From contig CAKSBI010000009.1 of the NCBI GenBank assembly GCA_934437985.1, positions 1 to 63,217 of the forward strand: 63,217 bases of DNA. The letters are read 5' to 3'. Below the pieces are notes generated by a model that was given only the letters and a program-made list of their open reading frames with translations, ran no database searches and had not been told where the DNA came from. Within the stretch, counting starts at the first letter, position 1, and the number at the start of each line of letters is the position of its first letter. A program made the translations under genes and the position numbers. Of this stretch, positions 53,752-63,217 are shown piece after piece. This DNA comes from an uncultured Lachnospiraceae bacterium (lineage in GTDB: Bacteria; Bacillota; Clostridia; Lachnospirales; Lachnospiraceae).

Positions 53752-55226
53752 TAAAAATCGTTATACTGGCTTCCGGTTCAATACGGTTATTAAACCCGGC
53801 AGTTTGTAGAGAACGCAATGTGTATTTCTATGCCTTTAATATTTTAGAGGGAATGGAGGAATTCGGGAAAATCGCTGACAGTCGAGGAAGATTGCTGGAG
53901 ACTATTGGAGAGTTTGGATTCGATGCCTGTCCCTTTACATTCCTGCCGGAAAATGTAATACTTCTGGAGCTATAGAACCGGATTAGCCAGTTAAAGACGC
54001 TTGCAGAGGACAGACAGATTCCGATTGACGGTATGGTGCTACGGTATAACAGTCTTTCCTATTCAAAGAGATGCGGAAGAACCGGACACCATTACAAGGA
54101 TGGTATTGCATATAAGTTTGAGGATGATACTTATGAAACGGTATTCCGTTCTATTGAGTGGGAGCCGGGACGGTTTGGGGAAATTGCACCTGTAGCAGTA
54201 TTTGATAAGGTGGAGATTGACGTGTGTTCCGTATCAAGAGCGAGCCTGCATAACCTTTCATTCATTAGGGATTTGGAACTTTATTCTGGTTGCCGGATTC
54301 TCGTTTCCAAGAGGAACATGATTATTCCCCATGTTGAGGAAAATCTTGACCGGGGGCATTTTAGAAAGAATATGATTCCTAAGACATGCCCATGCTGTGG
54401 GAAACCAAGCAGGATTTATTCCAGAAAGAATGGAAGGGGGCGTGTGATCGAAACTCTGCATTGTGATAATCCGGAGTGTAGCAGCCAGATTCTGCACAGA
54501 TTCATCCATTTCGCAGGGAAGAAGGCTATGGACATATCGGGAATTTCGGAAGCTACCATTGAACGGTTTATTGAAAAAGGATTCTTGAAAACATACCATG
54601 ATTTTTACCATCTGGACCATTATAGGAATGAGATTGTGCAGATGGACGGCTTTGGTGAGAAATCCTATAAGAAAATCATGGATTCCATAGAGAAAAGCCG
54701 CAATACTACATTTGCGAGGTATTTGGTAGCAATGGATATACCGATGATTGGGAGAACAGCATGCAGGGTATTAGAGCAATATTTTCATGGTGATTTACAG
54801 GAGTTTGCAAAAGCAGCGGTGGACTGCTTCGATTTTACATCTCTTCCGGATTTTGGAGATATAATGTGCCGGAACATTTGGGAATGGTTCCATGATTACA
54901 AGAACTTGAAACTTTGGAAATCGCTACAGAAAGAGTGTAATTTTAAGAAAATGGAGGATATTAGCATGGCAAAGAAAAGCAACAGCACAAAGGGTAACCC
55001 GTTTGCAGGGTGTACTATCGTGGTAACAGGGAAATTAGAGAATTTTACCCGTAACACTATCAATGACAAGATAAGCAGCATTGGTGCCACTGCCGGGAGT
55101 TCTGCCACTAAAAAGACAAATTACCTCATCTGTGGGGAAAAGCCGGGCAGCAAGCTGACAAAGGCAAAGGAGCTTGGCATACCAATCCTTACGGAGCAGG
55201 AATTTCTGGACAGGATTCCAGCATAG
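53752..55226 (+). pseudogene. ligA: Broken NAD-dependent DNA ligase
   Basis: One frame, interrupted by TAG at 53973-53975, encodes the second half of a LigA adenylation domain (ASGSIRLLNPAVCRERNVYFYAFNILEG split over two lines of domain; IPIDGMVLRYNS; YKFEDDTYETV), the OB fold, a four-Cys zinc finger (CPCCGKP...CDNPEC), helix-hairpin-helix repeats (~54480-54860) and a BRCT domain (FAGCTIVVTGKLENFTR). The N-terminal Ia domain and the KxDG lysine motif are missing. From 54033 a 397-codon frame is still open, so a ligase-dead zinc/HhH/BRCT protein could be made. Confidence 0.8.
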
Positions 55227-55361
55227 AATTTTGAAATATTTCTAAGGTCAGTATAGGGGCATATCAATAAAAAGTATGCCCCAGAATTGTATCTGCTACA
55301 AAAATGCAGCAATTTTATCTTGATTTTAGAATGAGTGTAGAGTGAAAAAATTGTATAGCCG

Positions 55362-55556
55362 TTGATTGGGCATGCGAAGGAGATTATTACAATAGATGTG
55401 TATGGTGATAATCAGGGCATTATAGCCGACTGTGTACCGGAGATTGCTGATTTCATGGAGGAGGTGATGCCAGGAACGGAAACGGACGATGAATTTAAGG
55501 AAGAACTTCTGGATATTGTAATTGATACAGGAGAATACTTAGATGAGGTATCTTAA
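55362..55556 (+). pseudogene. C-terminal remnant of a tyrosine recombinase (copy 2)
   Basis: The frame reads IGHAKEIITIDVYGDNQGII, with the final GH and Tyr of the recombinase active site, then an acidic C-terminal tail (DFMEEVMPGTETDDEFKEELL). Everything before is lost behind a TAG at 55356. Its stop codon lies within GGTATCTTAAAAATGT (55547-55562), where the uvrB promoter region starts. An integrase gene pointing at the attachment site is a common plan in integrative elements. Confidence 0.6.
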
Positions 55557-55587
55557 AAATGTTTATGGTATGATGCATACAATGAAG

Positions 55588-55636
55588 GAACAAATGTTCG
55601 GAAATAATGGACAACTATGTATATTTGTGCTATACT
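55588..55636 (+). promoter_or_regulatory. uvrB promoter with LexA-type SOS box
   Basis: GAACAAATGTTC (55588-55599) is a match to the LexA box; TGGACA (55608-55613), 17 bases, TATACT (55631-55636) follow. Repression by LexA and induction by DNA damage are expected. The leader to GTG 55818 is longer than in the displaced copy by an insert of roughly 125 bases. Confidence 0.78.
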
Positions 55637-55817
55637 AAAAAGTAATTTCGTTCCATTTAGTCCATGTTGTGATACATGGGGTTGTGGAGTAAGGAAAACC
55701 GGGAAAGGTTACGCTCATTCATCCATAGGGTGTTTTTGATGAAAAGTGAAAATGCATATGGACGAATTTTGGGCGAATAGACGAACTTTTTTATTATCAA
55801 ATGATGGAGGTGGTTTT

Positions 55818-57824
55818 GTGCAAACTGAACAAAGTATATTTAAACTTCACAGCGAGTATCAACCAACGGGAGACCAGCCTCAAGCGATAGAGGACCTAGT
55901 AAAAGGCTTCAAAGAAGGTAATCAATTCCAGACTTTACTAGGTGTTACGGGTTCCGGTAAGACCTTCACAATGGCAAATGTCATAGCGGCATTAAACAAG
56001 CCGACTTTGATCATTTCACACAATAAGACTTTGGCGGCACAGCTTTATGGGGAATTCAAGGAATTCTTCCCGGAGAATGCAGTTGAGTATTTTGTTTCCT
56101 ATTACGATTACTATCAGCCGGAGGCATATGTTCCATCGACTGATACTTATATTGCAAAGGATTCTTCGATAAATGATGAGATTGATAAACTAAGGCATTC
56201 TGCAACAGCATCCCTTACAGAGCGGAAGGACGTTATTGTAGTGTCGAGTGTATCATGTATATATGGACTTGGAAGCCCTATTGACTACCAGAATATGACC
56301 TTATCGATCAGGCCGGGAATGATGAAGGACAGGGATGAAGTGCTCAGGAAGCTTGTGGACATCCAGTATGACCGTAATGATATGGATTTTCACCGTGGTA
56401 CATTCCGTGTACATGGTGATGTTGTTGAGGTATTTCCGGCAGCGGCAACAGATACTGCTATCAGAATAGAGTTTTTTGGGGATGAGATTGATAGGATATC
56501 AGAGATAGATGTTCTTACGGGTAAGATAAAATGCGACATGGAGCATATTGTTATCTTTCCGGCGTCACATTATGTGGTTGAGAATGAGAAGCTGCTTAAG
56601 GCTATTAAAGATATAGAAGAAGAGCTTGATGAACGTGTTAAGTATTTTAAGAGTGAGGACAAGCTGCTTGAGGCACAGAGAATTTCAGAACGTACTAATT
56701 TTGATATTGAAATGCTCAGGGAGACAGGATTTTGTTCCGGCATTGAGAATTATTCAAGGCATCTTGCCGGCGGTGAGGCAGGGATGCCGCCATATACGCT
56801 GCTTGACTATTTTCCAGATGATTTCTTAATAATAGTAGATGAGTCGCACATGACGATCCCACAGGTCAGGGGAATGTACGCGGGAGACAGGTCACGCAAG
56901 ACTACGCTTGTAGACTATGGCTTCAGACTGCCCTCCGCACTTGATAACAGGCCGCTTAATTTTGATGAATTCGAGAGCCATATTAACCAGATCATGTGTG
57001 TGTCTGCGACCCCATCAGATTATGAGAGGGAGCATGAGATGCTTCGTACAGAGCAGATTATCAGACCGACCGGTCTTCTTGACCCGGAGGTTGTAGTAAA
57101 ACCTGTTAAGGGACAGGTAGACGATTTGCTGGCTGAGGTTAGAAAAGAGGTAGAGAAGAAGAACAAGGTACTTATTACAACACTGACTAAAAGAATGGCG
57201 GAGGAGCTTACAACTTACATGGCAGAAAATGGTGTAAGGGTACGTTATCTTCATTCGGATATTGATACTCTTGAGCGTTCGGAGATAATAAGGGATATGC
57301 GTATGGATGTATTTGATGTACTTGTTGGTATCAATCTGCTTCGTGAGGGCCTTGATATTCCTGAGATTACGCTTGTCGCAATACTTGATGCTGACAAGGA
57401 GGGATTTCTCCGGTCCGAAACATCACTTATCCAGACTATTGGACGAGCTGCCCGTAATTCTGATGGACACGTTATTATGTATGCTGATATAATAACGAAT
57501 TCAATGCGTAAGGCAATTGATGAGACTAACAGGAGGAGGGAGATCCAGCAGCGTTATAATGAGGAACATGGAATAACACCAACGACAATAAAAAAAGCCG
57601 TGCGTGATCTTATACGGATATCTAAGGAAGTTCCTTCTGTTAAGGAAGAGCTTGATAAGGATATAGAGTCGATGACCGTGAATGAGATTAAGAAGCTTAT
57701 TACGGAGTACAGTAAGCGTATGCATAAGGCAGCGGCAGAACTTAACTTTGAGGCAGCAGCAGAATTAAGGGATGCAATAGCTGATCTAAAGAAACAGCTG
57801 TTAGAGATAACAGGTGGATTATAA
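55818..57824 (+). CDS. uvrB: UvrABC excision nuclease subunit B
   Basis: A 668-residue damage-verifying helicase of nucleotide excision repair. Walker A GVTGSGKT (~38-45), beta-hairpin region ([12 protein letters not shown] ~92-103), DESHMTIPQ (~338), helicase motif VI (QTIGRAARN ~539) and the C-terminal UVR motif (~625-660) are intact. GTG 55818 has GGAGG at seven bases; an in-frame ATG at 55746 is rejected. The first ~96 codons and the promoter are a second version of those at 52110-52553. uvrA follows 116 bases on. Confidence 0.96.
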   Translation: MQTEQSIFKLHSEYQPTGDQPQAIEDLVKGFKEGNQFQTLLGVTGSGKTFTMANVIAALNKPTLIISHNKTLAAQLYGEFKEFFPENAVEYFVSYYDYYQPEAYVPSTDTYIAKDSSINDEIDKLRHSATASLTERKDVIVVSSVSCIYGLGSPIDYQNMTLSIRPGMMKDRDEVLRKLVDIQYDRNDMDFHRGTFRVHGDVVEVFPAAATDTAIRIEFFGDEIDRISEIDVLTGKIKCDMEHIVIFPASHYVVENEKLLKAIKDIEEELDERVKYFKSEDKLLEAQRISERTNFDIEMLRETGFCSGIENYSRHLAGGEAGMPPYTLLDYFPDDFLIIVDESHMTIPQVRGMYAGDRSRKTTLVDYGFRLPSALDNRPLNFDEFESHINQIMCVSATPSDYEREHEMLRTEQIIRPTGLLDPEVVVKPVKGQVDDLLAEVRKEVEKKNKVLITTLTKRMAEELTTYMAENGVRVRYLHSDIDTLERSEIIRDMRMDVFDVLVGINLLREGLDIPEITLVAILDADKEGFLRSETSLIQTIGRAARNSDGHVIMYADIITNSMRKAIDETNRRREIQQRYNEEHGITPTTIKKAVRDLIRISKEVPSVKEELDKDIESMTVNEIKKLITEYSKRMHKAAAELNFEAAAELRDAIADLKKQLLEITGGL

Positions 57825-57940
57825 GCTGTAAGGGCAATCTGATATCCGTGGAAGCACTTAATGATTATGATTTTGAAGATATGCCAGAATACATTTATAC
57901 TGGTGATATGTTTTGATAAATATGAAGTAAAGGTGAAAGC

Positions 57941-60763
57941 ATGAAGGATAATTATATTAGGATCAGAGGAGCAAGAGAGCATAATCTGAAAGGGATAGAT
58001 GTCGATATACCGAGAGATTCATTTGTTGTTATGACAGGTTTGTCAGGCTCAGGCAAGTCATCTCTTGCGTTTGATACGATTTATGCAGAGGGACAGAGAA
58101 GATATATGGAATCATTATCCTCATATGCGAGAATGTTCCTTGGACGTATGGAAAAACCGGATGTAGAGAGCATTGATGGATTGTCACCGGCTATATCGAT
58201 CGATCAGAAGTCAACTAACCGTAATCCCAGATCAACTGTAGGCACGGTTACGGAGATATATGATTATTTCAGACTGTTGTTTGCGAGAATTGGAACAGCG
58301 CACTGCCCTAAATGTGGCAAAGAGATTAAAAAGCAGACTGTAGACCAGATGGTTGATGAGATAATGAAGTTACCTGAACGTACAAAGATACAGCTGCTTG
58401 CGCCTGTTGTCAGGGGCAGGAAGGGTACACATGCAAAGCTTCTTGATAATGCAAGGAAAAGTGGTTATGTACGTGTTATTGTTGATGGCAATATGTATGA
58501 TCTGTCAGAAGATATAGTACTTGATAAGAATATTAAGCACACGGTTGAAGTAATTGTTGACCGTCTTGTGATTAAGGATGGAATACAGAACCGCCTTGCC
58601 GATTCAATTGAAAATGTAATTAAGCTTGCCGAAGGTCTGCTCGTTGTTGATGTAATTAATGGTGAGAGGCAGAATTACAGTGACAGCTTTGCATGTCCTG
58701 ATTGTGGCATAAGTATTGACGAGATTGAACCGAGAAGCTTTTCATTTAACAATCCATTTGGTGCGTGTCCGGTGTGTAATGGTATTGGTTTTAAGATGGA
58801 GTTTGACCCGGAGCTGCTTATACCGGATGAAAGCATCAGCATTGCCGAAGGGGCTATTGCAGTTATGGGCTGGCAGTCCGTAACAGATTCTGGAAGCTAT
58901 TCGAGATGTATAATGGAAGCAGTTTCAAAGGAATATGGATTTGACCTGCATACACCATATGGTGAATATCCGGACAAGGTTAAGCACATTATTATGTATG
59001 GTGCCGACAAAAAAGTAAAAGTCCAATATAAGGGACAGCGTGGTGTCGGTGTGTATGATATACTATTTGAAGGTCTTATAAAAAATGTTGAGAGAAGATA
59101 TCGTGAGACAGGCTCTGATACAAGCAGGCAGGAGTACGAAGAATTTATGAAAATAACTCCCTGCCGTGAGTGTGGGGGACGCCGTCTTAAAAAGGAGATA
59201 CTTGCTGTAACTATAGAGGATAAGAATATCGCAGAGCTGACGGAGATGCCGGTGCATGAGTTGTTTGGATTCATTAATACCCTTAAATTGTCAAATGTCA
59301 AGATGCAGATAGGCGGGGAGATAATTAAGGAGATCAAGGCAAGACTTGGATTTCTTGTAAATGTAGGTCTTGATTATCTTACGCTGTCGCGTTCAGCAGG
59401 TACACTGTCGGGTGGTGAGGCACAGCGTATAAGACTTGCAACACAGATCGGTTCAGGTCTTGTCGGAGTGGCATATATTCTTGATGAACCGAGTATCGGG
59501 CTTCATCAGAGAGATAATGATAAGCTGCTATCAGCTCTTATGAATCTGAAAGACCTTGGTAATACACTTATTGTGGTTGAACATGATGAGGATACTATGC
59601 TTGCGGCGGATTATATTGTTGATATTGGTCCGGGAGCCGGAGAACATGGCGGTGAGCTTGTTGCCGCCGGTACAGCAAAGGACATTATGCAGTGTAAAGA
59701 ATCAATTACCGGGGCATACCTTAGCAGACGTCTTGTAATACCGGTTCCAAAAGAACGTAAGCAGCCGGCAGGGTGGCTTACGGTTAAGGGTGCTGCTCAG
59801 AATAACCTAAAGGGAATAGATGTTGATTTTCCGCTTGGGATAATGACATGTGTAACAGGTGTATCAGGCTCGGGTAAGAGTTCTCTTGTTAATGAGATTT
59901 TGTACAAGTCGCTGGCAAAGACACTTAACCGTGCAAGAACTATAGCCGGTAAGCACAAGTCCATTGAAGGAGCCGGGCAGCTTGATAAGGTCATTAATAT
60001 TGACCAGTCACCAATAGGACGTACACCGAGATCTAATCCGGCAACTTATACCGGTGTATTTGACATGATACGTGATTTATTTGCGTCAACACCGGATGCC
60101 AAGATGCACAATTATAAAAAAGGAAGATTTTCATTCAATGTTAAAGGTGGGCGCTGTGAGGCCTGCAGCGGTGACGGGATTATCAAGATTGAGATGAACT
60201 TCCTGCCCGATATATACGTTCCATGTGAAGTGTGTGACGGAAAGCGCTACAACCGGGAAACTCTTGAGGTCAAATATAAAGGGAAGACAATATTTGATGT
60301 GCTTGACATGACTGTGGAGGAGGCTCTTCATTTCTTTGGAAATATACCATCAATCCGTAATAAGATGCAGACACTCTATGATGTTGGGTTATCTTATATC
60401 AAGCTTGGACAGCCATCAACCCAGTTATCAGGAGGCGAGGCACAGCGGATAAAGCTTGCAACGGAACTAAGTAAGCGGAGTACAGGTAAAACTGTATATA
60501 TTCTTGATGAACCTACAACAGGACTACATTTTGCTGATGTCCATAAGCTTGTTGATATTCTGAAACGACTTACTGACGGTGGTAATACGGTAATTGTGAT
60601 CGAACATAATCTGGATGTTATTAAGACGGCAGATTATATTATTGATATAGGACCGGAAGGCGGAGAACGTGGTGGTACCGTGATTGCTAAAGGAACACCC
60701 GAAGAGGTAGCTGCAAATGAGAACAGTTACACAGGAATTTACCTGAAGAAGATGGGATTATAA
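57941..60763 (+). CDS. uvrA: UvrABC excision nuclease subunit A
   Basis: A 940-residue double ABC ATPase that finds bulky DNA damage and loads UvrB. First Walker [13 protein letters not shown] (~33), first zinc finger CPKCGKE, second zinc module (CPDCGIS...CPVC), signature [14 protein letters not shown] (~488), second Walker [12 protein letters not shown] (~640), third zinc region CEACSGDG...CEVC, and second signature [14 protein letters not shown] (~827). Length is normal. Start ATG 57941 after AAAGGTGAAAGC. Likely cotranscribed with uvrB under SOS control. Confidence 0.97.
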   Translation: MKDNYIRIRGAREHNLKGIDVDIPRDSFVVMTGLSGSGKSSLAFDTIYAEGQRRYMESLSSYARMFLGRMEKPDVESIDGLSPAISIDQKSTNRNPRSTVGTVTEIYDYFRLLFARIGTAHCPKCGKEIKKQTVDQMVDEIMKLPERTKIQLLAPVVRGRKGTHAKLLDNARKSGYVRVIVDGNMYDLSEDIVLDKNIKHTVEVIVDRLVIKDGIQNRLADSIENVIKLAEGLLVVDVINGERQNYSDSFACPDCGISIDEIEPRSFSFNNPFGACPVCNGIGFKMEFDPELLIPDESISIAEGAIAVMGWQSVTDSGSYSRCIMEAVSKEYGFDLHTPYGEYPDKVKHIIMYGADKKVKVQYKGQRGVGVYDILFEGLIKNVERRYRETGSDTSRQEYEEFMKITPCRECGGRRLKKEILAVTIEDKNIAELTEMPVHELFGFINTLKLSNVKMQIGGEIIKEIKARLGFLVNVGLDYLTLSRSAGTLSGGEAQRIRLATQIGSGLVGVAYILDEPSIGLHQRDNDKLLSALMNLKDLGNTLIVVEHDEDTMLAADYIVDIGPGAGEHGGELVAAGTAKDIMQCKESITGAYLSRRLVIPVPKERKQPAGWLTVKGAAQNNLKGIDVDFPLGIMTCVTGVSGSGKSSLVNEILYKSLAKTLNRARTIAGKHKSIEGAGQLDKVINIDQSPIGRTPRSNPATYTGVFDMIRDLFASTPDAKMHNYKKGRFSFNVKGGRCEACSGDGIIKIEMNFLPDIYVPCEVCDGKRYNRETLEVKYKGKTIFDVLDMTVEEALHFFGNIPSIRNKMQTLYDVGLSYIKLGQPSTQLSGGEAQRIKLATELSKRSTGKTVYILDEPTTGLHFADVHKLVDILKRLTDGGNTVIVIEHNLDVIKTADYIIDIGPEGGERGGTVIAKGTPEEVAANENSYTGIYLKKMGL

Positions 60764-60775
60764 AAGGAGATGGCT

Positions 60776-61375
60776 ATGTCTGGAACTAATCATTTTTTTG
60801 CAATGATGGCAAGAATGAAATATATTGGGAGATGGGCATTGATGCGCAACGCATGCCAGGAGAATATCAGTGAACACTCTCTTGATGTGGCAATGATAGC
60901 ACATGCCCTGGCTGTAATCGGTAATATAAGATTTGGCAGGAAACTTGATGAAAATAAGGCTGCACTTATTGGAATGTATCACGATGCAACGGAGATAATA
61001 ACAGGTGACCTTCCGACTCCGGTTAAGTATTATAATAAAGGAATTAAGTCGGCATACAAAGAGGTTGAACGTATTGCAGCAGAGAATTTACTGGAAATGC
61101 TCCCTGAAGATATGAAGGACTGCTATGAAAAGATTCTGTTTAAACAGGAGGAAGATGAATATCTGTGGAGAATAGTAAAGGCTGCAGATAAACTTTCTGC
61201 ATACATCAAGTGTCTTGAGGAAGAAAAAGCAGGTAATAGTGAATTTGTCCAGGCAAAGAAATCTACGTGGATGCAGATCGAAGAACTTGAGCTTGAAGAA
61301 GTGCAGGTATTTTGCAGTGAATTTCTTGAATCATATGGACTTACGCTTGATGAGCTTAAGCTTCATGAAGATTAA
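60776..61375 (+). CDS. YfbR-like HD-domain 5'-nucleotidase
   Basis: A 199-residue HD phosphohydrolase. The metal site is seen in RWALMRNACQENISEHSLDVAMIAHAL (EHS) and in MYHDATEIITGDLPTPVKY (HD), the pattern of YfbR enzymes that dephosphorylate deoxyribonucleoside monophosphates. An ATG at 60770 abuts AAGGAG; ATG 60776 at six bases is the real start. It follows uvrA by 12 bases, so it belongs to the uvrBA transcript. Confidence 0.9.
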   Translation: MSGTNHFFAMMARMKYIGRWALMRNACQENISEHSLDVAMIAHALAVIGNIRFGRKLDENKAALIGMYHDATEIITGDLPTPVKYYNKGIKSAYKEVERIAAENLLEMLPEDMKDCYEKILFKQEEDEYLWRIVKAADKLSAYIKCLEEEKAGNSEFVQAKKSTWMQIEELELEEVQVFCSEFLESYGLTLDELKLHED

Positions 61376-61451
61376 TTACCGGGTTTATTATATAAAATAT
61401 GAATCTGACGGTGATGAGGAGGGTTATAATCTATGTTTTGAAAAATAGCTC

Positions 61452-61480
61452 TTGTCAATGTATTGAGGCTAACCTATAAT
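61452..61480 (+). promoter_or_regulatory. Promoter of guaA
   Basis: TTGTCA (61452-61457), 17-base spacer, TATAAT (61475-61480). A leader of about 160 bases follows; I see a short CCTC/GAGG stem (~61499-61520) but no known purine riboswitch. Confidence 0.6.
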
Positions 61481-61646
61481 GTAATTTAGATGAGATTGCC
61501 TCCTGTTTTTGAAAGAGGTGTTGAATATTATATTAATACTGAAAGGAAAAGCCGCTTAGATACTGATAATATGTTGGTGCCCATGTACAGCCGTTAAGGC
61601 ATACATATATATATTATTTTAAATACAGGCGGCGGGATTATTATTC

Positions 61647-63217
61647 ATGAATGAAGAAAAGGTAATAGTCATTGATTTTGGTGGGCAGTACAACCAGCTG
61701 GTTGCCAGGCGTGTCCGTGAATGTAACGTATATTGCGAGATATATTCTTACCGCACCGGTATTGAAGAGATTAAGGCAATGAACCCTAAGGGAATTATTC
61801 TTACAGGTGGACCTAACAGCTGTTATGAACCGGATTCGCCATCATATACCAAGGAACTGTTTGAGCTGGGAATCCCTGTACTCGGACTTTGCTATGGCGC
61901 ACAGCTTATGATGCATAAGCTTGGCGGCAGGGTAATCACTCCTGATGTGGGAGAATATGGAAAAACAGAGATCCATTATGCGCCAAATGGTGTTTTATTC
62001 AAAGATATTCCTGAAAATTCAGTATGCTGGATGAGCCATTTTGACAGAATAGATGAAGCTGCCCCAGGCTTTGAGGTTGTAGCTCGTACAGCAGATTGTC
62101 CGATTGCTGCAACCCAGAATGTTGAAAAGAAGTTATATGCTATACAGTTTCATCCGGAGGTTCTTCATACAGTTAACGGAACACAGATGATTTATAATTT
62201 TGTTCGTGGTGTCTGTGGCTGTAAAGGCTCATGGAGAATGGATGCATTCGTTGAGAATACGATAACAGATGTTCGCGCCAGGATAGGCAATGGAAAGGTT
62301 CTTCTTGCACTTTCGGGTGGAGTTGATTCATCGGTTCTTGCTGCCCTTCTTGCAAAGGCTATCGGCCCACAGCTTACGTGTGTATTTGTCGACCATGGAC
62401 TTCTTCGTAAGAATGAGGGTGACGAGGTTGAAGGCGTTTTCGGAAAAAATGGTTCGTTTGACATTAACTTCATAAGGGTGAATGCCCAGGAGCGGTTTTA
62501 TGGCAGGCTCGCAGGTGTAACAGAGCCGGAGAAAAAGAGAAAGATTATCGGCGAAGAATTTATTCGTGTATTTGAGGAAGAGGCAAAGAAGATTGGCGCA
62601 GTTGATTTCCTTGCGCAGGGAACGATCTACCCTGATGTTGTAGAAAGTGGCCTTGGTGGAGAGTCAGCAGTTATCAAGTCACACCATAATGTAGGCGGAC
62701 TTCCTGAACATGTTAATTTTAAGGACATCATTGAGCCATTAAACAACCTGTTCAAAGACGAAGTGCGAAAGGCCGGACTTGAGCTTGGGCTGCCTGATTA
62801 TCTTGTATACCGTCAGCCATTTCCGGGACCGGGACTTGGAATCCGTATTATTGGTGATGTGACAGCAGAAAAGGTACGCATGGTTCAGGATGCGGACTGG
62901 ATATATAGAAGTGAAGTGGAAAAAGCAGCCAGAGAATACAGGAATGCACATGGTGAAGATCCATCATGGATGCCAAACCAGTATTTTGCAGCCCTCACCA
63001 ATATGCGTTCGGTTGGTGTAATGGGTGATGAGAGAACTTACGACTATGCAATTGCCGTTAGGGCAGTCCGCACAGTTGACTTCATGACAGCGGAGGCTGC
63101 AGAGATACCTTTTGAGGTTCTGCAGACAGTAATGAGCAGGATTATTAATGAGGTTAAGGGGGTTAACAGGGTGCTGTATGATCTGACCAGTAAGCCGCCG
63201 GGAACGATTGAGTTTGA
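61647..63217 (+). CDS. guaA: GMP synthase (glutamine-hydrolysing), cut at the window end
   Basis: 523 codons are present and the frame is open to the last base, ending PGTIEF, so only about one codon and the stop are missing. Glutamine amidotransferase domain (1-190) with catalytic Cys in GLCYGAQLM and His/Glu in QFHPEV; ATP-pyrophosphatase domain with [14 protein letters not shown] (~220); dimerisation domain with [12 protein letters not shown] (~390). It turns XMP to GMP. ATG 61647 opens [18 protein letters not shown]. The ribosome site is a weak GGCGGG. Confidence 0.96.
   Translation, partial: MNEEKVIVIDFGGQYNQLVARRVRECNVYCEIYSYRTGIEEIKAMNPKGIILTGGPNSCYEPDSPSYTKELFELGIPVLGLCYGAQLMMHKLGGRVITPDVGEYGKTEIHYAPNGVLFKDIPENSVCWMSHFDRIDEAAPGFEVVARTADCPIAATQNVEKKLYAIQFHPEVLHTVNGTQMIYNFVRGVCGCKGSWRMDAFVENTITDVRARIGNGKVLLALSGGVDSSVLAALLAKAIGPQLTCVFVDHGLLRKNEGDEVEGVFGKNGSFDINFIRVNAQERFYGRLAGVTEPEKKRKIIGEEFIRVFEEEAKKIGAVDFLAQGTIYPDVVESGLGGESAVIKSHHNVGGLPEHVNFKDIIEPLNNLFKDEVRKAGLELGLPDYLVYRQPFPGPGLGIRIIGDVTAEKVRMVQDADWIYRSEVEKAAREYRNAHGEDPSWMPNQYFAALTNMRSVGVMGDERTYDYAIAVRAVRTVDFMTAEAAEIPFEVLQTVMSRIINEVKGVNRVLYDLTSKPPGTIEF

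Noticed and set aside
55362..55556. A small acidic protein that could pass for an antitoxin.
   Set aside because: The GH...Tyr motif and the second copy at 51316 show that it is the C-terminal end of a tyrosine recombinase.
55746..55818. A longer N-terminus for uvrB from ATG 55746.
   Set aside because: The added residues are not part of UvrB, the segment lies in an insert lacking from the other promoter copy, and GGAGG is placed for GTG 55818.
61376..61646. Leader of guaA considered as a purine riboswitch.
   Set aside because: The conserved purine-aptamer loops are not found.

Overview
The window reads as chromosome of an anaerobic, low-GC Firmicute of the class Clostridia, most probably a motile gut Lachnospiraceae (Lachnospira/Roseburia/Coprococcus type). 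Grounds: a SCIFF ribosomal peptide with its radical-SAM maturase, a TIGR04086 membrane protein beside it, an mreB/mbl gene joined to flagellar rod genes, spoVAD/spoVAE, secreted GH43 enzymes with Lys-rich leucine-rich-repeat tails, and clostridial ribosome binding sites with frequent GTG/TTG starts. The genus is inference.

Layout. 1-99: right end of an IS605-type element (3' end of tnpB, omegaRNA scaffold) arriving from the left. 244-4434: MATE exporter, small P-loop kinase-like protein, then the SCIFF peptide and maturase. 4564-7587: cell-shape/flagellar rod operon. 7712-11178: recD2, comFC, yvyF-like. 11243-12103: CvfB-like S1 protein. 12327-19214: secreted SH3-NlpC/P60 hydrolase and two tandem GH43 paralogues. 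19333-22331: MATE exporter and thiC under a TPP riboswitch. 22386-23913: spoVAD-spoVAE behind a sigma-G-like promoter. 24052-33198: an FN3 surface protein and a six-gene exporter (three lipoprotein adaptors, one large FtsX-type permease, two ATPases). 33308-47975: mostly housekeeping genes on both strands (prmA, DUF1540, recJ, a signal peptidase II homologue, a glycosyltransferase, ftsH, HAD phosphatase, uvrC, ygiQ-like radical SAM, class A PBP). 47999-48270: a GC-rich structured repeat. 48354-50731: yigZ, rarA, a small membrane protein. 50816-55636: a decayed accessory island. 55818-63217: uvrB, uvrA, a YfbR-like HD phosphohydrolase and guaA (cut by the window end).

The most informative region is 50.8-55.8 kb. 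The uvrB promoter, its LexA-type SOS box and the first ~96 codons occur twice, ~3.56 kb apart and only about 80% identical in DNA. The left copy (52110-52553) is broken; the right one leads into the full gene. Between and before them lie remnants of tyrosine-recombinase C-termini, a broken NAD-dependent DNA ligase, a JAB/JAMM-fold protein with a small partner, a PIN-like (DUF3368) toxin fragment, a MerR effector-domain fragment and a degenerate Rpn nuclease. I read this as the scar of one or more integrative elements that target the 5' part of uvrB and restore the gene with a promoter and N-terminus of their own.

No tRNA, rRNA or CRISPR array was seen.
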